Shown: positions 36,201 to 44,195 of the stretch, piece after piece | Position numbering within the stretch: the first letter of the stretch is position 1 | How the letters are laid out: each line of letters begins with the position of its first letter | Program-made: the position numbers and the translations under genes | NCBI GenBank assembly: GCA_900544135.1 | Contig: UQTU01000010.1 | Coordinates: 1-64,000 of the forward strand | Source of the DNA: an uncultured Collinsella sp. | GTDB lineage: Bacteria > Actinomycetota > Coriobacteriia > Coriobacteriales > Coriobacteriaceae | Reading direction: 5' to 3' | Length of the DNA stretch: 64,000 nt | The notes under the pieces: model-generated | Databases searched by the model: none | What the model was told of the DNA's origin: nothing | Seen by the model: only the letters and a program-made list of their open reading frames with translations

Positions 36201-39200
36201 CGACGGCAAGATCACGATGAGCCCCATCGAGTACACTGCTGCTGGCAAGCACACCTACACGCTGCGAGAGGTCAAGGGCAACGCTGGCGGTATCACCTAC
36301 AGCGATGCCAAGTTCACCATCGAGACCACCATCACGGACAACGGCGACGGTACGCTCAGTGCCACGTATGTTCTGAAGGACGTCAAGGTTGCCGAGTTCA
36401 AGAACTCCTACAACGTGACCCCCGAGAGCTCCAGCGTCACCGACCAGATCACCGCGGCCAAGGTCCTGACCGGGCGCGACCTCAAGGAAGGCGAGTTCTC
36501 CTTCGAGCTCGTCGAGGGCGACGAGGTTGTCGCTACCGGCACCAACGACGCCGCTGGCAAGATTACGATGAGCGCTGTGAAGTATGACAAGGCCGGAACG
36601 CACACCTACACGCTGCGCGAGGTCAACGGCGGAACCACCAGCAAGGGCATCACCTACGACGGCACGACCCATACCATCGTGACCACCATCACTGACAAGG
36701 GCGATGGCACGCTCGAGGCAAAGCACGAGCTGAAGGGCGCCGAGGACGCCAAGAACATTAAGTTCGAGAACACCTACAGCGTGGCCCCGCTCGAGACTGA
36801 GGTTGACTTTGGCCTGAGCAAGTTCATTGATGGCCGCGGCTGGACGGACGCCGACAAGTTTAGCTTCACCATCACCGCCGCCGAGGGCACCGACGCCCCG
36901 CTGCCCGATCCCGCGACCGTAACCGTGGACAATCGCGATGCGAACGACGAAGGCATCGCCGCCATCAATTTTGGCAAGATCCGCTTTACGGCTGCCGGAA
37001 CCTACAAGTACGAGATCCGCGAGAACGCGGGCAACGCGGCCGGCATGACGTATGACTCCCGTGTCGCGACCGCCAAGGTGACCGTGACCGAAAACGGCGA
37101 GGGCAAGCTGATCGCCAACGTCACCAAGAAGGAAAACGGAGACTTTACCAACAAGTACCGCACTGAGCTCAATTACACCGCGGCCGGCGGCCTCAAGCTC
37201 AGCAAGACCCTCTCCGGACGTCCCATGACCGAGGGCCAGTTTACCTTTACCGTGACGCCCGCCGACGAGGCTTCGGCCAATGCACTCGACTTGCACGAGG
37301 GTGCCAACAACTTTATGTCCCATGCGACGGCAGAGGGTGCTGTCGACCGGATTAACATTCTGGCCGGCAAGGAGGTCAAGTTTACGCAGGCTGACGCCGG
37401 TAAGACCTTCAAATACACCGTGGCCGAGAAGAACGACGGCAATCCCGGTTACACTTACGACGATGCTGTCCGTACCGTGACGATTGCCATTTCCGACGAT
37501 GGTGCCGGAACGCTTACCGCTACGACGACCGTCCCCGGCGGATCCGACGTCCCGCTGACCACCGAGTACAAGACCGGTGCCAGCGCGGTCGAGAGCGCTG
37601 TGGTCCCGTTTGCCAACAGCTATAGTGCATCGACCGTTAAGCCTGCGCAGATTGTCGCCACCAAGAAGCTGACCGGTCGTCCGATGGCCGACGGTGAGTT
37701 CTACTTTGGCATCGCCTACGCGGGCGAGACGGGAGCCATCGAGGGCACTGTTAAGACCACGCTCAATGGTCAGGTGAGCTTCGGTGCGCTGCATTACAAC
37801 ACCGAGATGCTTGCTAATCTGGTGAGCGCCGGGCGTGCCATCCGTACCGACGCGGACGGCAAGCTTGCGTGGACCATCAGCTACACGGCCTTTGAGTACA
37901 CATCCCCGCTCGCGGCAAAGGGCATTACCGCCGCGAAGTCGAGCTTTAACTTCAAGGTTATCGTCGTTGACAACGGCGACGGCACCCTGACGGCAACGCC
38001 CGACTATGATGGCGCCGAGCCTGTGTTCGAGAACGTCTATGGCGCTGAGGCCGTCGATGCCGCACTCGCCGGCACTAAGAAACTCAAGGCCGCCGAGGGT
38101 CTGACCCCGGCCGACATCGCGGGCAAGTTCACCTTCACCGTGACTGCCGACGAGGCGGGCGCCCCGATGCCCGAGCACACGACCGTGACCAACGACGCGG
38201 TCGGCAACGTGGACTTTGGCAAGATCAACTTTACGCTCGACGACCTCAACCGCGTCCTGGGCGTGACGACCGATGCGACCGATAAGGCCGAGGCAGACGA
38301 AGCTGACGAGGCCGAGGCCGACGAGGCGGAGGCTGAAGAGGCCGACGCCGACGCTGCCGAGACCGATGAGCCCAGCGACGAGTCCGAGTCCGCAGCCCCC
38401 ACCGCTCCGCGCTCGCACACCTTTACCTACACGGTGACCGAGTCCGGTAGCGCCCTTGGCGTGACTAACGACGTTAACGCCACGCGCAAGGTTTCCTACA
38501 CTGTGACTGACGACGGTGCCGGACGCCTGAGCGTCGTGCGCAACGGCGACGACGGTGCGGCCTTCACGTTCACCAACACCTACAGCGTGGCGCCCACCGA
38601 TTCTTCCGTGACCGATCAGGTCACGACGGTCAAGCGTCTGACCGGACGCGACCTTGCAACTGGCGAGTTCACGTTTGAGCTGCTCGAGGGCACCAAGGTT
38701 GTCGCTAGCGGCACCAATGACGCCAACGGCACCGTTACACTGAGCTCGATCCGCTACGAGGCGCCCGGCACGCACGCCTACACGCTGCGCGAGGCTTGCC
38801 CCAACGCGCTCGGCCTGTACAAGGGCGTCACTTATGACAGCACGACCTACACCGTCGTGACCACCGTCTCCGACAACGGCGACGGCACACTGACCGCGAC
38901 GCACAAGCTCGAGGGAACCACCGAGTCGGCTGGCTTTACCAACAAGTACCACGCCATGCCCACGCAGGTTTCCATCGGCGCCATCAAGGTGCTCGAGGGA
39001 CGCGAGCTCAAGAAGGACGAGTTTAGCTTTAAGCTCGTTGGCGAGGACACCGAGTCCACCGTCACCAACGATGCCGACGGCAAGATCAACTTCGACAAGT
39101 TCGAGTACAACGAGCCCGGTACGTACGTCTACACCATCAGCGAGGTCAAGGGCGACGAGGCCGGTATGACCTACGACAAGTCCGTCTTTACCGCGACGGT

Positions 39201-39483
39201 CAACGTGGTCGATGACGGCGAGGGCAACCTCAAGGCGAGCGTCGCCTTTACCAAGGGCGACAAGAGTGCCGAGGGCATCGTGTTCAACAACATGTACAAG
39301 AAGCCCGAGACGCCTAAGCCGGCGCCCGATCCTGGCACGCCCAAGACCGTGACGAATATCGTTAAGACGGTTACGCGCTACCTGCCCACCACGGGCGACC
39401 AGCAGGCTGCCGCACTGCTCATGGCATTTGTCATCGCCATGGCCGGCGTCGGAGCGCTGGTTTGGGGTATCCGTAAGCGCTAG
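33244..39483 (+). CDS. Giant LPXTG adhesin: vWA plus pilin-type repeats
   Basis: A 2079-residue surface protein. Signal peptide (1-32); von Willebrand A domain about 115-355 with MIDAS DASGS at 120 and FTDGSP near 257; a region to about 690; then about ten tandem pilin isopeptide-linkage (FctA-like) repeats to about 2020. Most repeats keep a Lys near the start (TKVLTGR-type), a Glu in YTLRE-type strands and an Asn in F-x-N-x-Y at the end. This is the Lys/Glu/Asn set that forms intramolecular isopeptide bonds in Gram-positive pilins. Repeat 8 holds an Asp/Glu/Ala-rich insert of about 50 residues (DNA about 38275-38400). The C-terminus has LPTTG (2047-2051), a hydrophobic helix and RKR. It is probably a sortase-anchored tip or stalk adhesin; no sortase is in the window. 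GGGAG precedes the ATG. Confidence 0.88.
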   Translation: MSKYTRGLLAVILAVVLVLPAAAFAMLPEANARSSTGMDGPTMTGKVVDYDTSNHWKFWAGGYDGKEVTTQNVGRIWTDKTVKETAADEKSDFLTTLSAISSTSDTTVSGKPLDIVLVLDASGSMDDPMGKGDRTKRIDALKTAANSFIDAIATQNQSIADASKQHQVAIVKFAGNKTPEVGNKTYRDGWWGGPICNYSQTMKNLTPCKGKDAKSLKSTIDSISPAGATQADYGLQLAEGISSDRSDAKKIVVFFTDGSPTSSDGFEKKVANSAILSAKNLKNKGADIYTIGIFDGAKPSDDPTEKHTSKENKFMHAVSSNYPDANSYKSDELGTRAENSDYYKSATSASELEKIFEEISGSIIQAGYPTEVHGGYGEHKSGYITFTDELGDFMQVDNFTSVVYNGETFTGPAMKAEGNVDTYTFTGAAANLVITVQHAGKGEPQTGDIVTVKIPASLIPLRHFKITDGVLTVDDTEPIQVSYTSSVKRDALDNLFTPEKVAGLKGYIESNTITAENGSKTVNFYANKWNAGSLGDTIANFEPAGTNRYYYFQKQTPIYMNESCTTPATGSLAAEGIYYYKDEFEVKGADGKAEPRTAVIEFTGGHAAQFGGAIVSDASGNLSFSEGTARLAFIDELHTTKERVGGNLTGTATDVLNPKWNNTSAKSNATEVDVHLGNNGKISYKYDMTPATVDTKTDFGLTKVLEGREWADTDKFEFGLTPEGNAPMPASAIATATKGNTAIDFGEITYREPGMYVYKVSEKNAGTTVDGITYSGNVAEITVTVTPNKKGELSAEVKVVWSEADVTEFRNTYATNPVESSVTDQIAVTKVLTGRDLTAGEFSFELREVKGEDSELIETVANAADGKVTFSPIRYTEIGQHTYTLHEVEGDAGGIAYDNTVYTIVTTIADNDKGQLVATHELKGAEGVKSIKFENAYNLTPKSSSVTDKIKATKSLAGRKLKDGEFSFELVEGEDDKVVATGTNNGDGKITMSPIEYTAAGKHTYTLREVKGNAGGITYSDAKFTIETTITDNGDGTLSATYVLKDVKVAEFKNSYNVTPESSSVTDQITAAKVLTGRDLKEGEFSFELVEGDEVVATGTNDAAGKITMSAVKYDKAGTHTYTLREVNGGTTSKGITYDGTTHTIVTTITDKGDGTLEAKHELKGAEDAKNIKFENTYSVAPLETEVDFGLSKFIDGRGWTDADKFSFTITAAEGTDAPLPDPATVTVDNRDANDEGIAAINFGKIRFTAAGTYKYEIRENAGNAAGMTYDSRVATAKVTVTENGEGKLIANVTKKENGDFTNKYRTELNYTAAGGLKLSKTLSGRPMTEGQFTFTVTPADEASANALDLHEGANNFMSHATAEGAVDRINILAGKEVKFTQADAGKTFKYTVAEKNDGNPGYTYDDAVRTVTIAISDDGAGTLTATTTVPGGSDVPLTTEYKTGASAVESAVVPFANSYSASTVKPAQIVATKKLTGRPMADGEFYFGIAYAGETGAIEGTVKTTLNGQVSFGALHYNTEMLANLVSAGRAIRTDADGKLAWTISYTAFEYTSPLAAKGITAAKSSFNFKVIVVDNGDGTLTATPDYDGAEPVFENVYGAEAVDAALAGTKKLKAAEGLTPADIAGKFTFTVTADEAGAPMPEHTTVTNDAVGNVDFGKINFTLDDLNRVLGVTTDATDKAEADEADEAEADEAEAEEADADAAETDEPSDESESAAPTAPRSHTFTYTVTESGSALGVTNDVNATRKVSYTVTDDGAGRLSVVRNGDDGAAFTFTNTYSVAPTDSSVTDQVTTVKRLTGRDLATGEFTFELLEGTKVVASGTNDANGTVTLSSIRYEAPGTHAYTLREACPNALGLYKGVTYDSTTYTVVTTVSDNGDGTLTATHKLEGTTESAGFTNKYHAMPTQVSIGAIKVLEGRELKKDEFSFKLVGEDTESTVTNDADGKINFDKFEYNEPGTYVYTISEVKGDEAGMTYDKSVFTATVNVVDDGEGNLKASVAFTKGDKSAEGIVFNNMYKKPETPKPAPDPGTPKTVTNIVKTVTRYLPTTGDQQAAALLMAFVIAMAGVGALVWGIRKR

Positions 39484-39496
39484 GCACGATGACAGC

Positions 39497-39520
39497 GCCC
39501 GGGGCCAAAAGGCCCCGGGC
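39497..39520. terminator. Hairpin after the adhesin gene
   Basis: GCCCGGGGCC pairs with its complement around AAAA, 14 bp after the stop codon. It lacks a T run. Confidence 0.6.
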
Positions 39521-39563
39521 CGCTGGCGGAAAGCCAAAACCTAGCCCCCACCCCCCACCCCCA

Positions 39564-39604
39564 GCCGCCACGGAGGTATCTCCCTCCTCCGTGGCGGCGC
39601 TTTT
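39564..39604 (+). terminator. Second hairpin after the adhesin gene
   Basis: GCCGCCACGGAGG pairs perfectly with CCTCCGTGGCGGC and is followed by GCTTTTG. It is a stronger terminator candidate than the first hairpin. A CCCCCACCCCCCACCCCC tract lies just upstream. Confidence 0.7.
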
Positions 39605-39622
39605 GTGCGTAGGCGAGAAGGG

Positions 39623-39789
39623 CTTGCCACGAAACCGGCCCATCTACTACGTTTAGTCCCTTACCCCCAAGCATGCCAAAAAACGCGAAAACAAAACCGC
39701 AGGTAGAACGCCTGCGGTTTTGCTCAAAACGCAGATATGGTCAGGGGTATTGAGTCAAACGTAGTAGATGCGCCGGTTTCGTGGCGAGC
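39623..39789. repeat. Inverted-repeat element R5, copy 2
   Basis: 167 bp with the same CCACGAAACC and CATCTACTACGTTTA ends as 11616-11783 (arms 39623-39655 and 39757-39789). It also holds the AAACCGCAGG/CCTGCGGTTT hairpin (39694-39703 and 39711-39720). Here it precedes R4, the reverse of the order near 11.5 kb. Confidence 0.8.
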
Positions 39790-39876
39790 GGTTCCGGCTG
39801 ATCCCTTGGGGACGGAGGAAAACGGATCATTTTGGTCCCGCGAGGCTTGCGGAGGCACTCGTGCAGGGCCGCCCGA

Positions 39877-40032
39877 CAAAACTATGCCGGTTTACGGGGC
39901 TGAGTCACGAGTTCCCAACCATGCCGATATTCGTGAAAATGAAACCGCAGGTAGACAAGCCGCCATTTTGCAGAAAACGCGGGTATGGATGGGGGCCCCG
40001 ACTTTAGCCCCGTAATCCGGCATAGTATTGAA
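39877..40032. repeat. Inverted-repeat element R4, copy 2
   Basis: 156 bp with ends CAAAACTATGCCGG-TTTACGGGGC (39877-39900) and the complement at 40007-40032 with two changes; homologous to 11372-11529. Between R5 and R4 lies the same linker sequence (GACGGAGGAA, CGGATCATTTTGG) as between R4 and R5 at 11.57-11.60 kb, inverted. The 607-bp gap after the adhesin gene is filled by its terminators and this module. Confidence 0.8.
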
Positions 40033-40090
40033 ATGGTATTAAATCGGTAGCAGCCATTTTACTCTGCCGGGGCGGTCGGTCGCTGGGTAA

Positions 40091-40720
40091 TTACCCTCGC
40101 AGGTAGGCGATGGCAATCTGCGTGCGGTTGCGCAGGCCCATTTTGGCAAGGATCGAGCTGATGTGGTTGCGCACGGTGCCTTCGCCCATGTATGCCGTGG
40201 CGGCGATCTCCTTGTTGTCGAGACCGCGGGCGATGAGCTCTGCGACTTCGAACTCGCGGTCGGTCAGGCCGGCAAAGGCCGCGGGCCGGCGGGGCGTGCT
40301 CGCCTCGACGCCCGTTCCGCCAAAATCGATGTCCTCGATCGCCTTGCCCTCAAGCACGCGTTTGCCGTCCATGACCTGCGCCAACGCTGGCGGAATGGCG
40401 GCGACATCGGTCTTGATCAGGTAGCCGCGGGCGCCCAGTTTGAGCGCCGACACAATGTACTCGTCATCCGAGAATGTCGTCAGAAACACCACGCGTGCTG
40501 CGGGATCGCGCTCGAGGATTTCGCGCGCTGCCGAAAGTCCGTCGCGTCCCGGCATCTGAATGTCGAGCAGCGCGATGTCGGGCGCGTGCTCAGCGTAGAG
40601 CGCGACCGCGTCGTCGCCATTGGCGCCGGTGCCCGCTACCTCGATTTGCGGCTGGGCGCCCAGGATAATCTTGAGCGAATCGACCACCAAGCGGTCGTCG
40701 TCGACAACGATGAGCCTCAT
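40091..40720 (-). CDS. NarL/FixJ-family response regulator
   Basis: A 209-residue two-component regulator. The receiver domain has an acidic pocket at residues 7-9 (DDD) and phosphorylation site Asp53 (LLDIQMPG). The C-terminal LuxR-type HTH spans about 145-205 (LTDREFEVAELIARGLDNKEIA, then VRNHISSILAKMG). The start overlaps the kinase stop by four bases (ATGA), so kinase and regulator form one operon. The ABC-2 exporter transcribed divergently is the obvious target, by analogy with DesK/LiaS-type systems; this is inference. Confidence 0.9.
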   Translation of the reverse strand: MRLIVVDDDRLVVDSLKIILGAQPQIEVAGTGANGDDAVALYAEHAPDIALLDIQMPGRDGLSAAREILERDPAARVVFLTTFSDDEYIVSALKLGARGYLIKTDVAAIPPALAQVMDGKRVLEGKAIEDIDFGGTGVEASTPRRPAAFAGLTDREFEVAELIARGLDNKEIAATAYMGEGTVRNHISSILAKMGLRNRTQIAIAYLRG

Positions 40721-41862
40721 CGGCCCTCATCTCCTTGCTGTTTGGGAATGGTGGCAAACACGCGCCAGCCGCCGGCGCCGGCGCGCGGGCCGGCGGTGAA
40801 GGTGCCGCCAAGCGCCTCGATGCGCTCGCGCATGGAGGCGAGCCCCATGCCCTCCGCGGCGCCGCGACCATTTGCTTGAACCCCGCTCGCGCCATCGTCG
40901 GTAACGATGAGCTGGTAAAACGACGGATGCTCCATGCATCGTACGGTGACAGCATGGGCGCAAGCGTGGCGCATGGTATTGGAGAGCGCCTCGCGCAGGA
41001 CCGCTGCAAAGCAGTTGGCGACGTTTGCGGGCGCATGTTCGGCTAAAACTTCAAGCTCAATCTGCGGGCCGCCGTCCGAGCGCGTGCCTTCAACAATGCG
41101 TTCGAGCTGCACGGAAAGGTCGACGGCGTTGTCGTTGAGCGCATGGACGCTGGCGCGTACGAGCTGGAGCGCCTCGTCAACCGTGCGTTTGACGTCGGCG
41201 AAATCGGCGGCGACGCCGGGCTCGTCGGCGTGGACCACGCGCAGGGCTTCGGCCTGCAGCGAGGCGCGCGTGAGCTGATGCCCGACGTTATCGTGGATCT
41301 CGCGCGCGATACGGGCGCGTTCGGCGAGCGTCGCGAGCTCGATTTCGTAGTCCTGGCGGTCGGCAAGATCGCGGTTGCGCGCCTCGAGCGCGAGGGCTCG
41401 TTCCTGCAGCTCGTCGCGGGTACGGCGCATGCGCTGCTGCTCGCGCCCTAACTGGGCGGTACGTAGTGATAGCAAGGTGGCGGCAACCGAAAGGATGGCG
41501 GCCAGCAAGAGCGTTCGGGCGGTAAGCGTGTCGGTGCGAAAATCTGCGACGAGCGCACAGGCAAAGACAGCGCCGACACCCAGCGCGACCCAGGCGTGCT
41601 CACGGCGCACGCGCCGCGCGATGTCATAGAGGGCGAGAGGCGCAAACGGCACAAACGGCGGCACGAAGACAGCCGCGATGATGTAGACGTAGCTCGCGGC
41701 CTCGCTTGCACGGCAGGCGCGGTTTCCCTGTGCGACTTCGGCCAGCGAGGTGGCAATAACGCCAAGGCAAAAGGCTGCGACCAGGCGAGCGTCCACAGCA
41801 AGGCCCGTGGCGGCCGCAATGCAGCACGCCAGCACAATCGATTTGTCGAAAAGCCTGTTCAT
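40717..41862 (-). CDS. Sensor histidine kinase (HisKA_3 type)
   Basis: A 381-residue membrane kinase. Four or five hydrophobic segments lie in residues 1-135 with almost no extracytoplasmic domain, then a coiled linker, the HisKA_3 helix with His190 in AREIHDN, and a C-terminal ATPase with an N-box-like region (REALSNTMRHA) and GMGLASMRERI. This is a short-loop, membrane-sensing design common in cell-envelope stress systems. I start it at the ATG at 41862; the same frame extends to 42024 but that part looks non-coding. TACAAT lies seven bases before this ATG, so a leaderless mRNA is possible. Confidence 0.85.
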   Translation of the reverse strand: MNRLFDKSIVLACCIAAATGLAVDARLVAAFCLGVIATSLAEVAQGNRACRASEAASYVYIIAAVFVPPFVPFAPLALYDIARRVRREHAWVALGVGAVFACALVADFRTDTLTARTLLLAAILSVAATLLSLRTAQLGREQQRMRRTRDELQERALALEARNRDLADRQDYEIELATLAERARIAREIHDNVGHQLTRASLQAEALRVVHADEPGVAADFADVKRTVDEALQLVRASVHALNDNAVDLSVQLERIVEGTRSDGGPQIELEVLAEHAPANVANCFAAVLREALSNTMRHACAHAVTVRCMEHPSFYQLIVTDDGASGVQANGRGAAEGMGLASMRERIEALGGTFTAGPRAGAGGWRVFATIPKQQGDEGR

Positions 41863-42059
41863 ACGGGTATTGTACGCGAAGCCGCGCGTGGTGGAGGGGC
41901 AGCCTGCGCAACCGTGACATTCCTCCCACGCGGCAAAGCGGGGGCGTCGTCGGGCCGCACGGCCAAGCCCCGCACTCGTGACAAAGCTCACTGGCGCGCG
42001 CCGGCGGCTCCTGCGATGATGCAATCGTACCGGGCCGCAATCAACAGAAGGGCCGCCTC

Positions 42060-42998
42060 ATGACAGACATCGTCCACGTCGAAAACCTCGTCAAGCGCTA
42101 CGATGACCTTATTGCGCTCGACCACTTTAACCTGAGCATCGCCCCCGGCGAGATCTTTGGCCTGCTGGGCCCCAACGGCTCGGGCAAAACCACGTCCATC
42201 AACTGTATCTTGCAGCTGCTCGCCTACGACAAAGGCACCATCGAGCTGTTCGGTGAACCCATGACGCCCACGCGCTACGACCTCAAGCGCCGCATCGGCG
42301 TGGTGCCGCAGCAGGTGGCGGTGTTTGACGAGCTTACCGTGCGCGAGAACATCGACTATTTCTGCAGCCTTTACGTCAACGACCGCAAGCGCCGCCGTGC
42401 GCTGGTCGACGAGGCGATCGACTTTGTCGGGCTGGGCGACTTTGCCAAGTTCCGCCCCGGCAAGCTTTCGGGCGGCCTGGCGCGCCGGCTCAACATCGCT
42501 TGCGGCATCGCGCACAAACCCGAGCTCATCTTTTTTGACGAGCCCACGGTGGCGGTCGACCCGCAGAGCCGCAACGCCATCTTGGAGGGCATCTGCCGCT
42601 TGCGCGACGAGGGCGCCACGGTGGTGTATACCAGCCATTACATGGAGGAAGTCGAGCAGATCTGCAGCCGCATCATGATCATGGACGGCGGCCGCGTGCT
42701 GGCGCAGGGCACCAACGACGAGCTCAAGCGCATGATTCAGATGGGTGAGCGCGTGACCGTCGAGGTCGGCGCCGTCGAGCCCGCCACAGTCGAGCGGCTG
42801 CGCGCCCTTGAGCATGTGCTTTCGGTTGAGCTTTCCGGCGGCGAGCTCGTCTGCACCTGCGAAGCGAGCCCGCACAATTTGGTCGACATCCTCGACACGC
42901 TGCGCGCCGCCGACGTTGCGCTCGGCCGCGTGTGGAGCGAACCGCCGACCCTCAACGACGTGTTCCTCGAGATCACCGGCCGCGAGCTGCGCGACTAG
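42060..42998 (+). CDS. ABC-2 type exporter ATPase
   Basis: A 312-residue ATP-binding subunit. Walker A GPNGSGKTT (about 41-49), signature LSGGLARRLNIA, Walker B LIFFDEPTVAVD and the switch His in YTSHYMEE are all present, followed by a C-terminal domain of the type seen in drug and lantibiotic exporters. The ATG has AGAAGGG upstream. First gene of a three-gene operon with two permeases, divergent from the two-component pair. Confidence 0.9.
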   Translation: MTDIVHVENLVKRYDDLIALDHFNLSIAPGEIFGLLGPNGSGKTTSINCILQLLAYDKGTIELFGEPMTPTRYDLKRRIGVVPQQVAVFDELTVRENIDYFCSLYVNDRKRRRALVDEAIDFVGLGDFAKFRPGKLSGGLARRLNIACGIAHKPELIFFDEPTVAVDPQSRNAILEGICRLRDEGATVVYTSHYMEEVEQICSRIMIMDGGRVLAQGTNDELKRMIQMGERVTVEVGAVEPATVERLRALEHVLSVELSGGELVCTCEASPHNLVDILDTLRAADVALGRVWSEPPTLNDVFLEITGRELRD

Positions 42999-43007
42999 GG
43001 GGCAGCC

Positions 43008-44195
43008 ATGTTCAACACCATTATCATTACGGTCAAGACGCTGCTGCGCCGGCCGAGCACGTGGGTCTGGGGCGCGATCTTTCCCGTCGCGCTTTCCACG
43101 ATGTTCATGTTTATGTTTGCGAACCTCAGCTCCGACGGCACGGTCGACCCGGTGCCGGTTGCCGTCGTGGCGGATGAGGCTTGGGACGCCTCGACCTTTA
43201 AGGACGTGGCGACGTCGCTTGCCCAGGAAGGCGACGACCGGCTGCTCGAGATCCACGAGTGCGAGGATGTGACCGCCGCGAACCGTGCGCTCAAGGCCGG
43301 CGAAGTCGCGGGCATCTACACGGTCGATGCCGCGGGCACGCCCAGGCTCACGCTGCTATCGAGTTATGACGGCTCGCGTGCGTCGTCGGTGCTCACCGAT
43401 CGCAGCATCCTGGAGACGGTGGCAAGCTCGTATACACAAAATGCCGAGCTCATGTCCCAGATTGCCCAGGACAACCCGGCGGCGCTCGCCGACCCGGAGG
43501 CGGTTGCGCGCGCCCTGTCGCTCGAGGGCGGCACCCGTCGCGTGAGCCTGACGCGCACCACGCCCGATGGCACGGTCATCTACTACTACGCGCTCTTTGG
43601 TCTGGTGGCGATGATGTCTGCCGAGTTTGCCGCCTTGAGCGTCGTCGATTTGCAGCCCAATCTGTCGGGCCTCGGCGCGCGTCGCTGCGTGGGCGGTCTT
43701 TCCAAGACGGCGTCGCTGGCTGGCATCTTTGTCGGCTCGTGGCTGGTCTCCTTTGCTTCGATGGCGATCGCGATCGGCTACGTGCGCCTAGTCGTGGGCA
43801 TCGACTTTGGCGGGCGCGAGGGGCTGTGTCTGGTGGGCGGTGCCGCTTCCGCGCTTGCCGCCACGGGCCTGGGGCTCTTTGTGGGCACACTTCCCGTTAA
43901 GGGCGGCAAGGCGTCCAAGTCCGGCATCCTTACGGGCTTTGCTACCACGTGCGCCCTGTTCGCCGGCCTCTACGGCGAGCCGGCGATGGCGCTTGCCGAC
44001 GACGTCGCCCGCGCCTGCCCGGCCGAGTGCTGGTTCAACCCCGTCAAGCTTATCTGCGACATGTTCAATCGCCTGTATTTCTTTGAGGACCTGGGCCCCT
44101 TTGCCGTTCGCGCCGGCGCGCTCGTCCTGATGGCGCTGCTGTTCGTTGCCGCCGCCACGCTGATCTTTGGAAGGAGCCGCTATGAGCACCTTTAA
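43008..44195 (+). CDS. ABC-2 type permease 1
   Basis: A 395-residue membrane subunit: one N-terminal helix (about 15-40), a large extracytoplasmic region to about 190, then five hydrophobic segments. This is the ABC2_membrane_3 layout. It starts ten bases after the ATPase stop. Its 3' end overlaps the next permease, giving a probable heterodimeric exporter of peptides or lipophilic compounds. The substrate is unknown. Confidence 0.82.
   Translation: MFNTIIITVKTLLRRPSTWVWGAIFPVALSTMFMFMFANLSSDGTVDPVPVAVVADEAWDASTFKDVATSLAQEGDDRLLEIHECEDVTAANRALKAGEVAGIYTVDAAGTPRLTLLSSYDGSRASSVLTDRSILETVASSYTQNAELMSQIAQDNPAALADPEAVARALSLEGGTRRVSLTRTTPDGTVIYYYALFGLVAMMSAEFAALSVVDLQPNLSGLGARRCVGGLSKTASLAGIFVGSWLVSFASMAIAIGYVRLVVGIDFGGREGLCLVGGAASALAATGLGLFVGTLPVKGGKASKSGILTGFATTCALFAGLYGEPAMALADDVARACPAECWFNPVKLICDMFNRLYFFEDLGPFAVRAGALVLMALLFVAAATLIFGRSRYEHL

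Noticed and set aside
34018..39537. A 1839-codon open frame on the minus strand opposite the adhesin gene
   Set aside because: It is a product of GC-rich codon use in a repetitive gene. The sense frame has a signal peptide, known domains, LPTTG and a ribosome site; the antisense frame has none and low-complexity content.
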